Below, piece by piece: positions 1 through 11,373 of a stretch of DNA of 64,000 nt (positions are counted from its first letter, which is position 1; each line of letters opens with the position of its first letter). The stretch spans positions 222,700,090 to 222,764,089 of the forward strand of contig NC_133649.1 in NCBI RefSeq assembly GCF_009905375.1, in the 5' to 3' direction. The notes below the pieces were generated by a model. That model searched no databases. It was not told the DNA's origin and was given only the letters and a program-made list of their open reading frames with translations. The stretch comes from Apium graveolens (Eukaryota; Streptophyta; Magnoliopsida; Apiales; Apiaceae). The position numbers and the translations under genes were made by a program.

Positions 1-426
1 AATAATATTATCCTTTAATCATATTAGCATAAGCCCATATTCCAAAACTATCCTAATTTCACAAATTAGTTAACTGCACAGCGTCCTACAAGTTAAACAC
101 TAATTGTGAATTCTGCAATGAAATTCTTGTTCTTCATGTTGCAACTTCACTAATTGTGAATTTTGCCATGAAATTGTTGTTCTTAATGTTGCAACTTCTT
201 TGAAAGTAGTATATATTGTTGTCGGACTTCTCCAAATGATTAGGCTTAGGCTTCTCCAAATGATTAGGCTTTTGGAATTTCTGAAAATTATTTCTGAATG
301 CAATTATGCAATCATTTCAGGTTAATGGATTGCAGTTTTTATTTGTTTTGATGTTACTGTGTCTGTCATTTTGAAAAACCACCTCTTTAGTAAATTAATA
401 TATACGAAGGACTTATATTAAGAAAT
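1..426. other. AT-rich flank with short tandem repeats, no gene
   Basis: No convincing coding sequence. A 50-bp unit beginning TAATTGTGAATT occurs twice in tandem (from 101 and from 151), followed by a second small duplication (CTTCTCCAAATGATTAGGCT) at about 227-270. A 67-codon minus-strand frame across these repeats is a by-product of the repetition. Confidence 0.6.
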
Positions 427-3347
427 ATGCTTAATAATATTACTTGTCTATGTTCTTCATTCATATATCAAGTAGGTTTGATGCTTAGAGGAATGGGGTT
501 TTATAAGAGTACTTGTTTATTGTGGGGTTTTATAAGATTACTTGTTTATTGTTTATTGTTAACTTGTATATCTATATGTTTGCAGGACGTGCATTCAGGT
601 CCTGTTAACCCTATCTTTCTTAATCTTCAGGATTTACATAGATCTTCAGATATTTGGAGGTCAGGTGGTGGTAATATGTTGAAGTGTCGGCGTAAAAATT
701 CTAATAATCAAGATGATCTTCCACCGTTGGATCTTCGTATGGTCCCTTTACCTCAGTCTGCTGGTTTCTATGGTGTAGATGGGGTAGCATCTTTATATCT
801 TGATTGGAGTCTCATATCAGCTCTTATTGAGAGAAGGTGGCCAAAGACTCACACCTTTCACTTGCCTGTGGGAGAGGTCACTATTACTCTACAAGATGTA
901 GGTATTCTTTTAGGGCTTCCTGTTGATAGTGATGTTGTTATTTCTGATGTCACTCCTGACCCTGGTATGAGTTGGCCTACTTATATTGGTGAGCTTTTTG
1001 GTAGAACTCCCGATCCGAAGAAAGATATGAATGTATCAAGAGTTCGGTTGACCTTTACTTCTTTATTTGCTCTACCACATTTACCACAGGTTGCATCAGC
1101 AGATGATATTCGGTTTCAGGTGTTGTGTTATCTTGTTCATCTGTGTGGTGGCGTACTTTTTACTGATCATTCGGGAGGTCTCTTCCATCCCATGTTTCTG
1201 TATTTTCTTCGTGACCTAGACAGATCCGGAGATTATGCTTGGGGGTTGCAGTTCTTGCATATTTGTATAGGGAGTTATGCAAGACAAGGAAAAAGGACGT
1301 TGATGAGGTAGCTGGTTGCCTGATATTGTTGCAGTTATGGGCATGGGAGAGATTGCCAACTCTTACTCCCATTCGCACCTTTGTTCCTTATTTGATGCTC
1401 GTTTCTGGGAGGGTCAGCCTACAGCTCCATGTGGACTCATGTAATTTATCATTGTTTAATATTTTTGGGTTCATGATACCCCAAATTGGGTTTTAGAAGA
1501 TGTTTAAAAGAACTTGATATGATACGGAACGGGTTAGGGTTTAGGGTTTGTGGCCATGGAGCCTAAACCCTAGAAACCGGACTTTATTTTCTTGTATGAT
1601 TTTAATTTAACATTTTTTAATACTTTTAGGTTTATGGTCCCCCAAATTGGGTTTAGAAGCGTTTAAAAGAACTTGTTATGATACGAAAAGGGTTAGGGTT
1701 TAGGGTTCGTGGTTTAGGGTTCGTGGTTTAGGGCATGGAGCGTAAACCCTAATTTCATATACCCTAAACCCTATCAACTGGACTTTATTTTCATGTAAGA
1801 TTAGAATTTTACACTTTTTAATATTTTAGGTTTCATTAATCCCCAAATTGGGTTTTAGAAGCGTTTAAAACAATTTAATATTAATTTAAATATGAAACTA
1901 ACTGTTTATTGTAATGTGATTATAGGTGGCTTTATGGTCATTCCTACACTACAACGGGTGGCCATACCCTCCCTGTTACTCGGACGCTATTGGATGGGCT
2001 TGGACCATCCCAGTTCATATGGGAGCCTTGCCCTCCTGATGTCATTGTTGATCTTCCAGCTTATTACTTGACTGGTGAGCGTATTTGGCGCTATTGTGGG
2101 CCTTTGATATGTATCTTCATTGTGGAGCTCCATTGCCCTAATAGGGTTGCTAGACAGTTTGGGCTCGTGCAGACTATTCCTGTTGATGTTGTTTACTCGG
2201 AGTCAGAGCATAGTACAAACTTGAGGGGCAATGATAAAATCAGATGGATTCAGAAATATGCAACTAGTACAGCTATATGGGTGCATCGTTTAGATCATAC
2301 ATTTGTTGGAGACTTGATTTGTTGGAGATCATACCATCCTTTATATTTAGAGAGAACTGTTGGATTCATATCTCGTGTTGGTGCATATCATCATCGCATT
2401 GTAAATTTTCTTCTTGTTAAATCAGTTTATTGTATAGGTTGTTTTGATTTTATAGTTTCATTATAAATGCTTTAGTAAATACTTTATTTGATACATGAAT
2501 CTTGTAATATGTGTATTCCTTCTTTGTTGGTTTTCAGGGTCTTATATTCAGGAAGATATATGAGCGGACACAAGATGTTCTTCCTGATGCGTCCTATTTT
2601 GCTGACCAGTGTTGTGATTTTGTCAAAGAGTACACATTATATGGTTTTGATGAGATACCTGTGGAGGTTCGTCGAGCTAGGCAGTTGGAGGAGAGGTAGC
2701 AATCGGCCCGTCGAGGTAGATGCGGCGGTGCATGAGCTGCTGGTGGTAGACGAGATAGAGTACTCATTTACGATGATCCTGTTGCTACAGACCTTGGAGA
2801 TGATCGTCTACCATTACATACTGATTCTCATAATGTGCCCGAGTCATCTACTCATGCTCATACTGATCATATGGCTACGGATCTTGGGGATGATCGGGAT
2901 CCTTCTATACGTGTTTTTGTCGCTGATATTGTTTCTATTCATGTGCCGGGATCATCTAGTCACGTCCAACACGATCATTGGATTCTGGATAAGTATGGAT
3001 ATGTTCCCCCTTTTGATCTTGGCTTGACTCCTAATCCCGAGCCTCGTATTGAGCAGCCTCATACCGAGGACCCTTCCATTGAACAGCTTCCTCCTCTGCA
3101 TCGTTCTCACTGGCCTATTGAGCGGCTAGCTGGGGAGCTTTCTATTCCATCACTCAGTCTGCATGTTACACCTACACCTCCTACTGTTCCTGATGCCGGT
3201 ACGGATATCACTCCTTCACAAAGTACCTCTAACCAAAGTTCCCAGGACAACAGTTCAAAAGACCGTCCCGGGAGGCATGGACATTTGTACACTTCTAGGG
3301 TAAATGGAATTCAAAGAGAACTTGTAATCCTCCAAACCGTGGAATAG
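427..3347 (+). pseudogene. Plant mobile domain (PMD / MAIN-like) gene, degenerate
   Basis: The translation resembles the plant mobile domain (aminotransferase-like PMD, PF10536) of MAIN/MAIL and 'phosphatase 7 long form' homologues. The first recognisable block runs from about 770 to 1240 (LDWSLISALIERRW, then VTITLQDVGILLGLPVD). A frameshift in the G-run at 1240-1244 moves the frame, which continues with AVLAYLYRELCKTRKKDVDE. A second shift lies near 1387-1392, before DARFWEGQP. A probable intron (GT about 1440, AG about 1926) separates this from LDGLGPSQFIWEP at 1990-2410. A further exon after an AG near 2538 carries GLIFRKIYERTQDVLPD, then in-frame stops (2697-2699 and near 2731) before an open tail to 3347. 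PMD domains occur in host MAIN-like proteins and also ride on MULE and gypsy elements; a MULE remnant lies 1 kb downstream. The true start is unclear because the first 200 bp of the frame look non-coding. Two frameshifts plus stops indicate a dead copy. Confidence 0.75.
1481..1875. repeat. Intronic tandem repeat with telomere-like hairpins
   Basis: The phrase CCCCAAATTGGGTTT is repeated at about 1481, 1641 and 1841. Between copies, TTTAGGG-type words (about 1530-1550 and 1690-1735) are followed at short distance by their inverse CCTAAACCC (about 1562-1572 and 1744-1774), so each unit can fold into a stem-loop. The block lies wholly inside the predicted intron of the PMD pseudogene. Confidence 0.7.
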
Positions 3348-4439
3348 ATGGGCATAAGTGCGCGAAGAAATGAGGGTAAGCGTAACTTTAAGTATTTAAG
3401 TGTGTGTGGTTAGTATGCACCTTAATTGTTACATTTTTTTGTAAATGTATGTCCAAACTGTTGGTAATTTTAGCTAGCTTAATAAGATAATGTTGTATTT
3501 ACCATTATCATTAGGATTTTTATCATATTTTTTAAAAGATAGTTTATCGTAATTTTACCATGATACCAAGAAATAGTTCTAGTACCAAAGAGCGAAATTA
3601 CAGTTTTAAAAATTTTAATACTTGCCTTTGTTTCATAGAATAGTCAAGTGTATTTTCTAATTCATACTGTATTTTTATAAAGTTTCTTTTTTCATACAGA
3701 TGATGGAGATTGTGAATTATAAGAATTATGAAGATATTGGAAAATGCAGATGATGGAGTCACTTCTACTTAGTTTCTCAATTTTTAGGATTTTACTTTTG
3801 AAATATTAAGTTTGTAGAATAAAACAACAGGAGATATTGTGTTGTTTATTTGGATTCAGACTTTTTATTCATTTTGGTGGTTTTATTGTATATTGTTGGT
3901 TGTTTATTCGTATTTGTTGGTTGGAGTTTATTTGGTTATTCATCCGGTTTATGATATCAGGTTGTGATTTACGGTTTATAAAATTTATTATTCTGCAAAA
4001 CAGGAGATAATAATGCTAATGAAATGGAACAGATAAAAACAATTAGAGCAAATATTATATTATAGAGCGTTTTGACCAACAACGCTACATCGTTACCCGT
4101 TGTATGTTGTTTTTAAACATAAATAAAATACTACGGTATATCGTGTGCCGTTTTATGTGGTTCTTAAAAACTTAATAAAACCTAACGGTATATCGTGTGC
4201 CATTATACCTGATTTAAATTTTTAAAAAAATAAATAAATATACTACATAACAAATGTTTATGTAGCGTTTACCATAAAATGTTAGTTCATTTTACATTTT
4301 ATTTTTTTCTATTTTTTTATATAAAAATAATATAAGGACCAAAACGGTGGACGCAGTAACGTTTTGTCCTTTTGTATCAATATACGCGCACAGAACTCAG
4401 TCCATCTGCTCTGCTTCTTAGCTTACAAACACTACAGTT
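3348..4439. other. Non-coding; probable left subterminal region of a MULE
   Basis: AT-rich with no supported ORF. From about 4060 it contains repeated words, including ACGGTATATCGTGTGCC twice about 59 bp apart (4135 and 4194) and several 'aacg/gcgtttt' runs. Similar runs follow the MULE C-terminal fragment at 14900-15650, so this is probably the subterminal region of the same transposon. No clear terminal inverted repeat was found by eye. Confidence 0.4.
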
Positions 4440-4553
4440 AAAAAAACCTAAAAATCTCAATATCAAGACAAATTTGTTACATTAATATTTATTAAAATTC
4501 TTAAAAATTTAGCAAAGGCTTCAGTTTCGGGATCGGGAGCACAATCAGTTACG

Positions 4554-4871
4554 GTGATTGCGTGGGTTTACACGGATGGTAATATACGACAAACTCAATT
4601 AGAGGGTTACGTGTATGATAAATCGGTTCTCAAGAAAATAAGACTTGATTCTAATATGAATTTTAATAATTTAAGTGATGTATTATTTTTGAAATTGAAA
4701 ATTGATAGGAGTTTGTATGATTGTAAGTTATGTTATCGATGGAAAAATTTCAATGATATGAAATTTAGTATTATTCCGGTTGATAATGATGATGATGTTG
4801 AGATGATGTTTGGGATTATTGCTTCAAATGGACCTCCTTTCTTAGTTGAAATATATTTACAAAAAAATTAA
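4554..4871 (+). pseudogene. MULE (MuDR-like) transposase N-terminal fragment
   Basis: A 105-codon open frame without an ATG at its head (it opens at GTG, and the frame is open further upstream). It contains VYDKSVLKKIRLD, VLFLKLKIDRSLYDCKLCYRW and IIPVDNDDDVEMMF, resembling the N-terminal region found on many plant Mutator-like transposases ahead of the zinc-binding and catalytic domains. The fragment ends 10 bp before the LTR end at 4881. The matching C-terminal SWIM domain is at 14472-14828, and the DDE core is absent, lost with the retroelement insertion and later deletion. The family assignment of this N-terminal part is tentative. Confidence 0.5.
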
Positions 4872-7150
4872 ATGTGTCCATGTTAGGACGAAAAACACAC
4901 GCTAATATTCACGCAAGTATACGCGATCGCAAGTAATATATAATTATTTCTAGTTCATTCCCACATAGACTGGTTTAGGTTAATTTCAATCAATATACTT
5001 ATGCAACAATGGTATGGTTATTATTCAATGCTAAGATGATAACAAGTTGAGATTGTTTATAACTACGAGATTTTACTAACTAATATTAGCTAAGAGAATT
5101 AAGGTTGATTTACTTATATAACACAAACATGGGATTCTAACTGACAGGGTATAAGCAACCTGGATAGGGCCCAACCTAGATCTAAGGGGTATCAGGCTCA
5201 ATTGATGGACCAAGACCCCCCTCACCCAGCGCAATCAAGTGGAGAGCCCCAGACTCAAGGCCAACCTAGGACCTGGATCATCCCCTAACCAGGATCCAGC
5301 CCATGACCTGGATCTTCTCCTAACTAGGGTCCAGCCCATGACCTGGATCACCTGCCTACCAGGGTCCAGCCCATGACCTGGATCACCTGCCTACCTGGAT
5401 CCATCCCTGAACCAGGATCACCCTAAGGGGGGTCCCAGCAAGTATATGCACATTTCGCAACCCGCCAAGAAAGGGTACGTGGGCACGTGACGATGACAGC
5501 TATCAACAACCAACATATCAGACAAACACGGTGTGTGTCAGAGTACCGTTAGGACACCCTGAAGGTGGTCCTCCCCGGGACACGTGTATACAATCTACCC
5601 GAGCCAGGCGTCCTCCGCCTCCGAGAACCAACGACCCTGATCTAGAGGTACCAAACCCTAAACCCTACCTTTGGGTTATGTATACCCCCAAAGATGAAAA
5701 GTTTGGGGGGGGAGAAAAACACTTTCATTACACACACTCTCATATACTCAGCCTACACACATACAACCACTTTAGTCCTTTCTACCTTCATTTTTCCCAA
5801 CCAGGCTCTTATTCTCACACCGGAGGTGCCGCGGGGATAAAACCCCCCTCCGGTGTTATTTTGCAGGCGCCCAACAGTAGTTGCACCTCATTCACGCCCA
5901 GAAGGCCCAACAGCAGTTGCATCGATAATTCTATATTAAGTGATGTATTATTTTTGAAATTGAAAATTGATAGGAGTTTGTATGATTGTAAGTTATGTTA
6001 TCGATGGAAAAATTTCAATGATATGAAATTTAGTATTATTCCGGTTGATAATGATGATGATGTTGAGATGATGTTTGGGATTATTGTTTCGAATGGACCT
6101 CCTTTCTTAGTTGAAATATATTTACAAAAAAAATTCAACGTGTCCATGTTAGGACGAAAAACACACGCTAATATTCACGCAAGTATACGCGATCGCAAGT
6201 AATATAGAATTATTTCTACTTCGTTCCCACATAGACTGGTTTAGGTTAATTTCAATCAATATACTTATGCAACAATGGTATGGTTATTATTCAATGCTAA
6301 GATGATAATAAGTTGAGATTGTTTATAACTACGAGATTTTACTAACTAATATTAGCTAAGAGAATTAAGGTTGATTTACTTATATAACACAAACATGGGA
6401 TTCTAACGGATAGGGTATAAGCAACGTGGATAGGGCCCAACCTGGATCTAAGGGGTATCAGGCTCAATTGATGGACCAAGACCCCCCTCACCCAGCGCAA
6501 TCAAGTGGAGAGACCCAGACTCAGGTCCAACCTAGGACCTGGATCATCGCCTAACCAGGATCCAGCCCATGAACTGGATCTTCTCCTAACTAGGGTCCAG
6601 CCCATGACCTGGATCACCTGCCTACCAGGGTCCAGCCCATGACTTGGATCACCTACCTACCTGGATCCATCCCTGAACTAGGATCACCCTAAGGGGGGTC
6701 CCAGCAAGTACATGCACATTTCGCAACCAGCCAAGAAAGGGTACGTGGGCACGTGATGATGGCAGCTATCAACAACCAATATATCAGACAAACACGGTGC
6801 ATGTCAGAGTGCCGTTAGGACACCCTGAAGGTGGTCCTCCCCTGGACACGTGTATGCAATTCACCCGAGCCAAGCATCCTCCGCCTCCGAGAACCAACGG
6901 CCCTGATCTAGAGGTACCAACCCCTAAACCCTACCTTTGGGCTATGTATACCCCCAAAGATGAAAGGTTTGGGGGGGGGGGAGAAAAGCAATTTCATTAT
7001 ATACACTCTCATAAACTCAGCCTACACACATACAACCACTTTAGTCCTTTCTACCTTTATCTTCCCCAACCAGGCTCTTATTCTCACACCGGAGGCGCCG
7101 TGGGACAAAACCCCCTCCCGTGTTGTTTTGCAGGCGCCCAATAACAGCTG
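4672..7150. repeat. Two-copy tandem segmental duplication (~1.27 kb unit)
   Basis: Copy 1 is about 4672-5922 and copy 2 about 5937-7150, with an offset of 1265-1266 bp. Each unit holds the end of the MULE fragment, the terminal part of an Athila-type LTR (TGTTAGGACG at 4881 and 6147) and most of a Tat-like LTR (from 5142 and 6408). The copies differ by scattered substitutions (for example in the codons after GIIA/GIIV of the MULE fragment). The 15 bp at about 5922-5936 form the junction. Frames that run across the junction, such as 5531-6202, are chimeras created by it. Confidence 0.85.
5142..5922. repeat. Truncated duplicate of the Tat-like solo LTR
   Basis: Begins TGACAGGG directly after CTAAC (5137-5141) and matches 6408-7150 with scattered substitutions. 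It lacks the last ~70 bp including the TCA end, so it was made by the tandem duplication rather than by insertion. Confidence 0.75.
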
Positions 7151-7219
7151 CACCTCATTCACGTCCATAAGGTCCAGGCAGGGCGTTGGAAGGAGCTGCC
7201 CCGCTCACCGGAGTTATCA
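6408..7219. mobile_element. Solo LTR, Tat/Ogre-like gypsy
   Basis: An 812-bp insertion in the Athila LTR, flanked by 5-bp duplications CTAAC (6403-6407 and 7220-7224). The ends are TG...CA in the better-preserved duplicate (TG at 5142, now GG here; CA at 7218-7219). No internal domain or PBS is present, so it is a solo LTR left by LTR-LTR recombination. The sequence contains repeated 'ccagcccatgacctggatca' phrases, a CT-rich stretch and an inverted pair CACCGGAGG/CCTCCGGTG (about 7088-7126), as in LTRs of Tat-lineage elements. The lineage is inferred from general LTR features only; the autonomous partner is not in the window. Confidence 0.6.
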
Positions 7220-7988
7220 CTAACTTCATTAAATACTTTATTTAATAGCCTTTTTATTCTTAACCTTAGCATGAAATGGTGATGACACTAATCAGATAAC
7301 ACGAAACTAGTAAACGCCAACTTTCATTATACGAATACCCTACTACCATTCATCCATAAAAGAGATAGAAGCTGAATAGACACCAATTATATTGAGACCT
7401 TATATGTCTATAGAATTTGACAACATAACGGTTTAATGCGCAGGTTATCTATCATGATAACATAGGGTAAGTAAGATGGTTAAAATTAACTACGAATCAT
7501 GCATATTAACTACATGAACCTATGCTAGCATGACAAGTTCTAAACCTCTATATTCACTTTCGCTTCAGTAGAGATTAACACGCTATCTTATAAGTTTGCG
7601 ACGCTCATAAGACGAATAAGCACAACCAATACTAGGATATCATACAATCACCACACATTAAGTTATCGAAACAAATTAACTAAAGAAATCCATAAGTAAA
7701 TCTGTTAGAACCCCACGATAATAATTAGCCCATAACCGAACTCATCATCACCATGGGTTCCGATGAAAGCATGGTATAATAAACTAAGTTTTTATAAACT
7801 GAATAAAAACTAAAGTACGTTAAACAAGAGTATTAGGTTTAATAAACAAGAAAACTAGCATCCAAGATTACAACTCAATTAAAGAATCACAAGTATAAAC
7901 AAGCTTTTCTTCTCCTTTGTTGTATTTGTGTTTTTAGGTCTTCTCACCGTCCTCTCTTTAGTCTATTAAAAATGACCTTAAGTTGTCA

Positions 7989-7996
7989 TTATATAG
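7989..7996 (-). promoter_or_regulatory. TATA box of Athila-type LTR (element E)
   Basis: CTATATAA on the minus strand, about 65 bp downstream of a CpG-dense block (8062-8105, GCGCGGCCGCGCG). The corresponding place in element C reads TTATTTAAAG (about 32998-33007). Confidence 0.5.
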
Positions 7997-8348
7997 CAGC
8001 CCAATCAATCCAGAAGCCTAGAAAATCCATCTTCTACTTGCAACAGGATTCTGAAATCCCGACTTGGCGCGGCCGCGCGCTTCACACCGCGAGCGTGCTG
8101 ACATTCTGGAAAAACTTCTGATTTTTATTTTCTTGATTGGTTTGAAATGGCAGTCCACAAGCAAACTTTTTAGACACCCTCCTCACACCAATTTAGCACC
8201 AAAGCAATGCTAAACCTCCTGATTCCTTCAACTATGCCTGAAATGTAAAAACACTATAAAACACATCAAAAACACAAATAACTTGAGTACAAAACACCAA
8301 TTCAAGCCTTTATAGGACGTTATAAGTGGACATAAATTCCACTTAACA

Positions 8349-8360
8349 CACCCCCAAACG
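8349..8360 (-). other. Polypurine tract of element E
   Basis: CGTTTGGGGGTG on the minus strand, directly adjoining the TGTTAAGTGG start of the 3' LTR. This is the expected plus-strand primer; the equivalent in element C is at 42577-42588. Confidence 0.75.
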
Positions 8361-9573
8361 CGAACCGATGTTTGCCCTCAAGCATAAACAAACTCAGAAA
8401 AAAAAGCAAGAAACAAAAATGCATGAATGTAATTACATGAATGCAACGATCCCCTCAGATTAACTAAACCAACCAATGAGCAACATCTCAACAAATATAG
8501 TTAGTCGCACAAAGATCAATCAAATCCCACAAATTAACTTACAATCCAGAAACATGCGTGCGTGCAGATGCTTAACAGATATACTACCACAACTAGATCA
8601 ATAATCATGACTCACTACTCATTAAGGCAATCACAAGGTTTTAAATAGAATAAACGTTAAACTCAAAATGACTGACAATACTTCAGATCTTTTGTCGGAG
8701 TTATTACACGAATTCATGCTTTTATTCATAACACATAACAACACAAATATGCTAATTTGACCATGCAATGAGTGAGGTCCACAAAGACTTATACAATAAT
8801 ACCCATGTAGCGAGTGTTAGGTTAGTGGATCCCACACTATAAAAGCCTTAGGTCATTAGGCATAAAGTCCCTTAAGAACTTAATAACTCGAGTATTAAAG
8901 AGCCCACTCATGATCAACTATGCATCAACACATATTTTTTTCTTTTTTTTTCTTTTTTTTTCTCTTTTTTTCTTTTATTTTCAACAATTTCTGAACGAGT
9001 GCATTTCGCTCCATCTCGTTCAACCCTAGACTACTCATAGACTACTCATATAAAATATGAGTCGGCTACTAGCCATTTGACACCTAGCCATAACAACTCG
9101 CAATAAAATCTAATATTTTTCTTCAATTTTTAAATGTCCATGCTATTTTATCAAAGAGAATATCATACATTCTAACTATAAATAAGTGATTAAACCTCGA
9201 CAAACAACAAACCATGATCATGATCTAGAACTCAAGAAACCTATAAGACTTAGTGAAATTTTTATTGCTTCTAACATACAAATCAACTCGTTAGGACTTA
9301 ACATCCCTTTATTCAACATCACTACACTAGCATCAATATCACAAATCAGTCGGAAAAGCAAACTTAAGGGATCATGTTATAATGCAAATGCAACTAAATG
9401 CAACATACTAACATACAAAATAAAAAAAACTACATGGCAAATATGCAACTATATGAACTAAGAATATGCAAACTATATGAGACTCACACATAACATATAT
9501 TCCATAACTACCACCCCTAAACTTAAAATATTCATTGTTCTCAGTGAAGGTAATAGTAAGGAATCAGGCATAC
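8361..9573 (-). other. Long 3' untranslated region of element E
   Basis: About 1.2 kb between the third ORF and the 3' LTR with no supported coding sequence. It aligns in reverse with 41361-42576 of element C. Shared landmarks are a polypyrimidine run (8936-8986, polypurine on the element's own strand) and a second PPT-like block near 9505-9520. The 91-codon + frame at 9186-9461 lies on the wrong strand and has no counterpart. Confidence 0.7.
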
Positions 9574-10797
9574 CTACTCGGAATCAGGTTTATCACCCTC
9601 AACGGGTGGAGTGTCAGGAGTGTCAGGAGGTGGGTACACAGAATCCTCACTGAACACTGGCCACTGAATGTCAACTCATGTGGCTCTAAATGCAGTCCCC
9701 AATGTATGGGTAAGATCCTATGCAAACTGACTATGGATGTCATGCATCGCATCCATCCTCCTCATCAAGCGCCTATACTGTGCTGAACTCAAACCAGCAC
9801 TGCCCTCAATATCCTGCTGCTGTTGCTGCTGTGAAAAACTAGGCTCACCCCTCTACGCTCTCCAAGCCGCTCTACTAGCCTGGGCTGAACCACCAGCATA
9901 TGTCTGATCAGCTGGCCGTCCAACCGGTAAGTGATCAAAAGAATAACTGAGTCCCTTCTCATCCGACTTTTCACCATACCACTCCTGCATCACTGCTATA
10001 GTCGAACTGTCAATCGGTGTACTGAGCCTCTGCAGCTGCCCGTGTGCAGGCCAATGAACTCCACCCGCCATACACAGCTTCATCACAATGGATGAATAGG
10101 GGTCAGAGCCCGTAGTGCTGCCTTGTAGAAACCTCAACATACCCTGATAAATCACAGAGCCCAAGTCCACATAATCACCCTGCAGAATACCCCATAACAG
10201 CTTTTCCCGTTCTACCATAACATCATGCACATGTGATAAAGGCATAATGTTAGCACAAATAGAATAGTTCCATGCACGGGCATACCTATTCATGCACAAA
10301 GCAGGGAAAGTGGCATACTCGTTCGTGCCCCTCTTGAACCTTCAATGAGTCTCAGGAACACACAATGTAGCAACAATCAAGTCCAAGTCAAAATCCTTGC
10401 CCATCTTAGCATTCCAATCCCCCTGCTCTGGCCTCCTCTCGGGTTGGTTAATCACCCTCCGAATAGCCTTAGCATTGTAATCCACCGTTAATCCCCTCAC
10501 CATAGTAAAACTATTCTTATCCGCCTTTGCAATCGCGTAAAACTCGTGAACCACACTCATGGGCACTGCAGTGGGTGCCTTATTAAAAGTAATCCAACCC
10601 ATCTCCACAATCATCTCCAATAGCTTACCATCTCTCCCCGATGGCAGAAAACCACGCTCCTTGGCTATGGGCTTCGAAAGCAGCCTTGTATACTCCGCCT
10701 CAGCCTCTGGAATAGAAAACATGGGCCTCACACCGCCAACACTCGAAGAATCGGTGGTGCTGCAGCTAACTTGAGTTCTTTGTCTCTTGGGTGCCAT
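9574..10797 (-). pseudogene. Athila-type third ORF (env position), element E
   Basis: A 408-codon frame starting MAPKRQRTQ (ATG at 10795-10797) and ending at TAG 9574-9576. It is interrupted in frame by TGA at 10342-10344, TAG at 9853-9855 and TAG at 9718-9720. The protein is basic at the start, followed by PMSVVHEFYAIAKADK, ICANIMPLSHVHDV and GILQGDYVDLG. It resembles the 'putative plant transposon protein' region found downstream of pol in Athila-type elements, in the position called env-like. I see no signal peptide or membrane segment. It matches the ORF at 40168-41360 residue for residue over long stretches, including the first TGA. A TATA box lies at 10894-10901. Confidence 0.7.
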
Positions 10798-10893
10798 TGA
10801 AATCGAATAAATTTGAGAGAAAAGATGTAAGTAAGAGAGATTTAGAGTTTTGAGAATTGAAAAAGTGATGAGAAGATTATGTATAAGTGTGTG

Positions 10894-10901
10894 TATATAT
10901 A
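10894..10901 (-). promoter_or_regulatory. Putative internal promoter TATA box for the third ORF (element E)
   Basis: On the minus strand CCCTATATATACACACAC, 97 bp before the ATG at 10797 and followed by a CT-rich leader. Element C has the same word at the same distance (40064-40072 to 40168). Confidence 0.5.
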
Positions 10902-11067
10902 GGGTTAGGGATTAGAATTAGTTTTAGAAAATAAGTTAGATTTGATTAAGAGAATAATGGGGTAATTGAAACTGATTTGGAGAGGGAAATATGAAAGGTG
11001 GGAGAGGGAAATTCGAGTATAGACTGATTTTGTTTTTAATATTTAATTTTTCTATTTTTTCTTCAGC

Positions 11068-11228
11068 TTCAGGGGACCAGCGTGGCTGCATGCTAACCTA
11101 GCGCGGGTGCGCCGTGTTTCTGGAAAACCAGCGCGGCCGCCCCGCCAGGCAGCGGGCGCGCAGAGTCTTTCTGTACCTTCAGCGCGGCCGCCCCGCTTCC
11201 CAGCGCGGGCGCGCCGTGCTTCTGTAGT
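11068..11228 (-). repeat. CpG-dense repeated block between pol and third ORF (element E)
   Basis: Multiple imperfect copies of AGCGCGGCCGC / GCGCGGGCGCGC (for example near 11131, 11151, 11181 and 11203) in otherwise AT-rich DNA, about 170 bp upstream of the internal TATA box. Element C has the corresponding block at 39718-39885. An open frame across it encodes only Arg/Ala-rich sequence and is not considered a gene. Confidence 0.75.
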
Positions 11229-11373
11229 TGACACTGAAATTTTTCATTTTTTGATTGTTTTGGAGTTTTCTTCTTCTTTTCTTCCTTCTAACACCGACTA
11301 ATGTACAACAAACTTGTGTTGCCTCCCAAGAAGCGTTTGGTTTACGTCGCTAGCTTGACGTAGATTCCCGAGA

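Larger units (their letters stand above)
4881..8348 (-). repeat. 3' LTR of Athila-type element E, interrupted
   Basis: Read on the minus strand the LTR begins TGTTAAGTGG at 8348, next to a polypurine tract, and ends at 4881 (TGTTAGGACG on +). It aligns in reverse with the LTRs of element C: GCGATCGCAAGTAATATA near 4927 matches the inverse of 34000. The native LTR sequence is 7225-8348 plus 6147-6407. A Tat-like solo LTR (6408-7219) interrupts it, and 4881-5922 is an extra copy made by the local tandem duplication. Confidence 0.85.

Noticed and set aside
1523..1780. Interstitial telomere array
   Set aside because: Only a few imperfect TTTAGGG-like words in inverted pairs, inside an intron; not a telomere or a chromosome-fusion relic.
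5531..7223. ORFs of 87-223 codons over the Tat-like LTR copies
   Set aside because: The starts are not ATG, the translations are repetitive LTR sequence, and the longest one crosses the duplication junction.
9186..9461. 91-codon + frame
   Set aside because: Lies antisense in the 3' untranslated region of element E and is not kept in element C.
11052..11301. Arg/Ala-rich frames over the CpG-dense block
   Set aside because: Present on both strands because GC-rich repeats lack stops; no start conservation between elements E and C.
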